From: an uncultured Bacteroides sp.
Lineage (GTDB): Bacteria > Bacteroidota > Bacteroidia > Bacteroidales > Bacteroidaceae
Assembly: GCA_905203765.1 (NCBI GenBank)
Contig: CAJKXC010000067.1
Span: forward strand, 1 to 14,035
Reading direction: 5' to 3'
Length of the DNA: 14,035 nt
Shown here: positions 13,450 to 14,035 of the stretch, piece after piece
Layout: every line of letters begins with the position of its first letter
How positions within the stretch are numbered: the first letter of the stretch is position 1
Translations under genes and position numbers: made by a program
The notes under the pieces: model-generated
What the model was told of the DNA's origin: nothing
Databases searched by the model: none
What the model saw: the letters and a program-made list of their open reading frames with translations, nothing else

Positions 13450-14035
13450 TTATTCAGCTTCAAAACAGTATCCGTATCCGAGACGGGTGACAATACGTTT
13501 GCCGTATATACCTATCTTTTTACGTAAACGGGTGATGTTTACGTCGATGGTACGGTCGAGCACATACACTTCGTCACTCCAGATACGGGCCAGAATGTCT
13601 TCGCGTGAGAATACACGTCCCTTATTCTGTACCAGTAGAAGCAATATTTCAAATTCTTTTTTAGTCAATGGCACTTCTTCATCGTCGATACTTACTTTTT
13701 TCTTTGTGATGTCAATAACGAGCGACTGATAAGTAAGACGTTCGGGGACTCTTTCCGTTTCCGTTGTTACTGTGCGTCTTAATACGGCTTTCACACGGGC
13801 GATGACTTCACGCAGCGAGAAAGGTTTTGAAATATAATCGTCTGCTCCCAGGTTGAATCCGGTCACAGTATCGTTTTCGGTATCTTTTGCTGTGATAAAA
13901 ATGATAGGCACTTTTGCTGTTTTTTTGTCTTTCTTCAAGATGTTAGCCATTTTGAAACCGGAGATTTCTCCCATCATCACATCGAGGAGAATTAAGTGAT
14001 AGCTGCTGATGTCCATCTTCATTGCCTCTTCGGCA
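13450..14035 (-). CDS. OmpR/PhoB-family response regulator, 5' end cut by the window edge
   Basis: The visible part is about 194 residues, open to the right edge; about 40 N-terminal residues with the acidic pair are outside. An internal ATG at 14022 should not be taken as the start. The receiver domain shows L-I-L-L-D-V-M-M (phosphoacceptor Asp), F-I-T-A-K (switch Thr) and Y-I-S-K-P-F (conserved Lys). The C-terminal winged helix shows L-T-K-K-E-F-E-I-L-L-L-L, G-R-V-F-S-R-E-D-I-L, D-R-T-I-D-V-N-I-T-R-L-R-K-K-I and the wing G-Y-G-Y. It is a DNA-binding transcription regulator phosphorylated by the kinase encoded 27 bases downstream. Confidence 0.95.
   Translation of the reverse strand, partial: AEEAMKMDISSYHLILLDVMMGEISGFKMANILKKDKKTAKVPIIFITAKDTENDTVTGFNLGADDYISKPFSLREVIARVKAVLRRTVTTETERVPERLTYQSLVIDITKKKVSIDDEEVPLTKKEFEILLLLVQNKGRVFSREDILARIWSDEVYVLDRTIDVNITRLRKKIGIYGKRIVTRLGYGYCFEAE

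Overview
The window looks like chromosomal DNA of a Bacteroides species. The evidence is repeated sigma-ABfr-type promoter -7 boxes (TATCTTTG or TATATTTG), genes without Shine-Dalgarno sites, many lipoprotein signals, and families typical of Bacteroidales: DUF3575, DUF5106, two fimbrillin-like lipoproteins, an Rpn-type nuclease and a longer HU relative. The species cannot be set from sequence alone.

Left edge (1-515): there is no gene. A cobalamin riboswitch with its own promoter lies on the minus strand and reads out of the window, so a B12-controlled gene should lie to the left. Next to it is a palindrome-rich stretch (277-452) that looks like a dispersed intergenic repeat, then a short GC- and G-rich tail.

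1460-3599: a divergent pair with back-to-back promoters. On the minus strand is a DUF5106/thioredoxin-fold lipoprotein. On the plus strand is a TPR, transmembrane and HTH protein that is probably the regulator of the locus. In both cases the -7 box overlaps or lies inside the longest reading frame, which moves the true start downstream (to 1460 and 1584).

3640-4587: a self-contained Rpn-like PD-(D/E)XK nuclease gene with its own promoter and a strong terminator, placed between the regulator and the next operon.

4715-9160: a fimbria-type operon. A perfect TTTG-N19-TATCTTTG promoter precedes a leader of about 335 nt with several hairpins. Then come a DUF3575 outer-membrane protein, a fimbrillin-like lipoprotein, and a longer fimbrillin-like lipoprotein whose C-terminal half resembles the DUF1566/C-type-lectin-like domains of fimbrial tip adhesins and diversity-generating-retroelement targets. 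Three hairpins follow.

9398-11001: two cytoplasmic genes with no clear promoter of their own. One is a 305-residue protein tentatively of nucleoside-phosphorylase type. The other is an HU-like DNA-binding protein with a Gly/Glu tail. Four 22-bp direct repeats lie between them, and the two genes share a near-identical pre-ATG leader. A strong hairpin after the HU gene probably ends transcription.

11230-11625: a promoter and a nucleotidyltransferase (MNT) gene broken by two frameshifts, one in a C9 run. It is followed by a possible scrap of its HEPN partner, so this is probably a decayed HEPN-MNT toxin-antitoxin pair.

11641-14035 (minus strand): a two-component operon. The response regulator is cut by the window edge and the full-length PhoR-like sensor kinase follows it. 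By eye these genes and the 516-1460 gene are more AT-rich than the fimbrial block, which suggests different origins.
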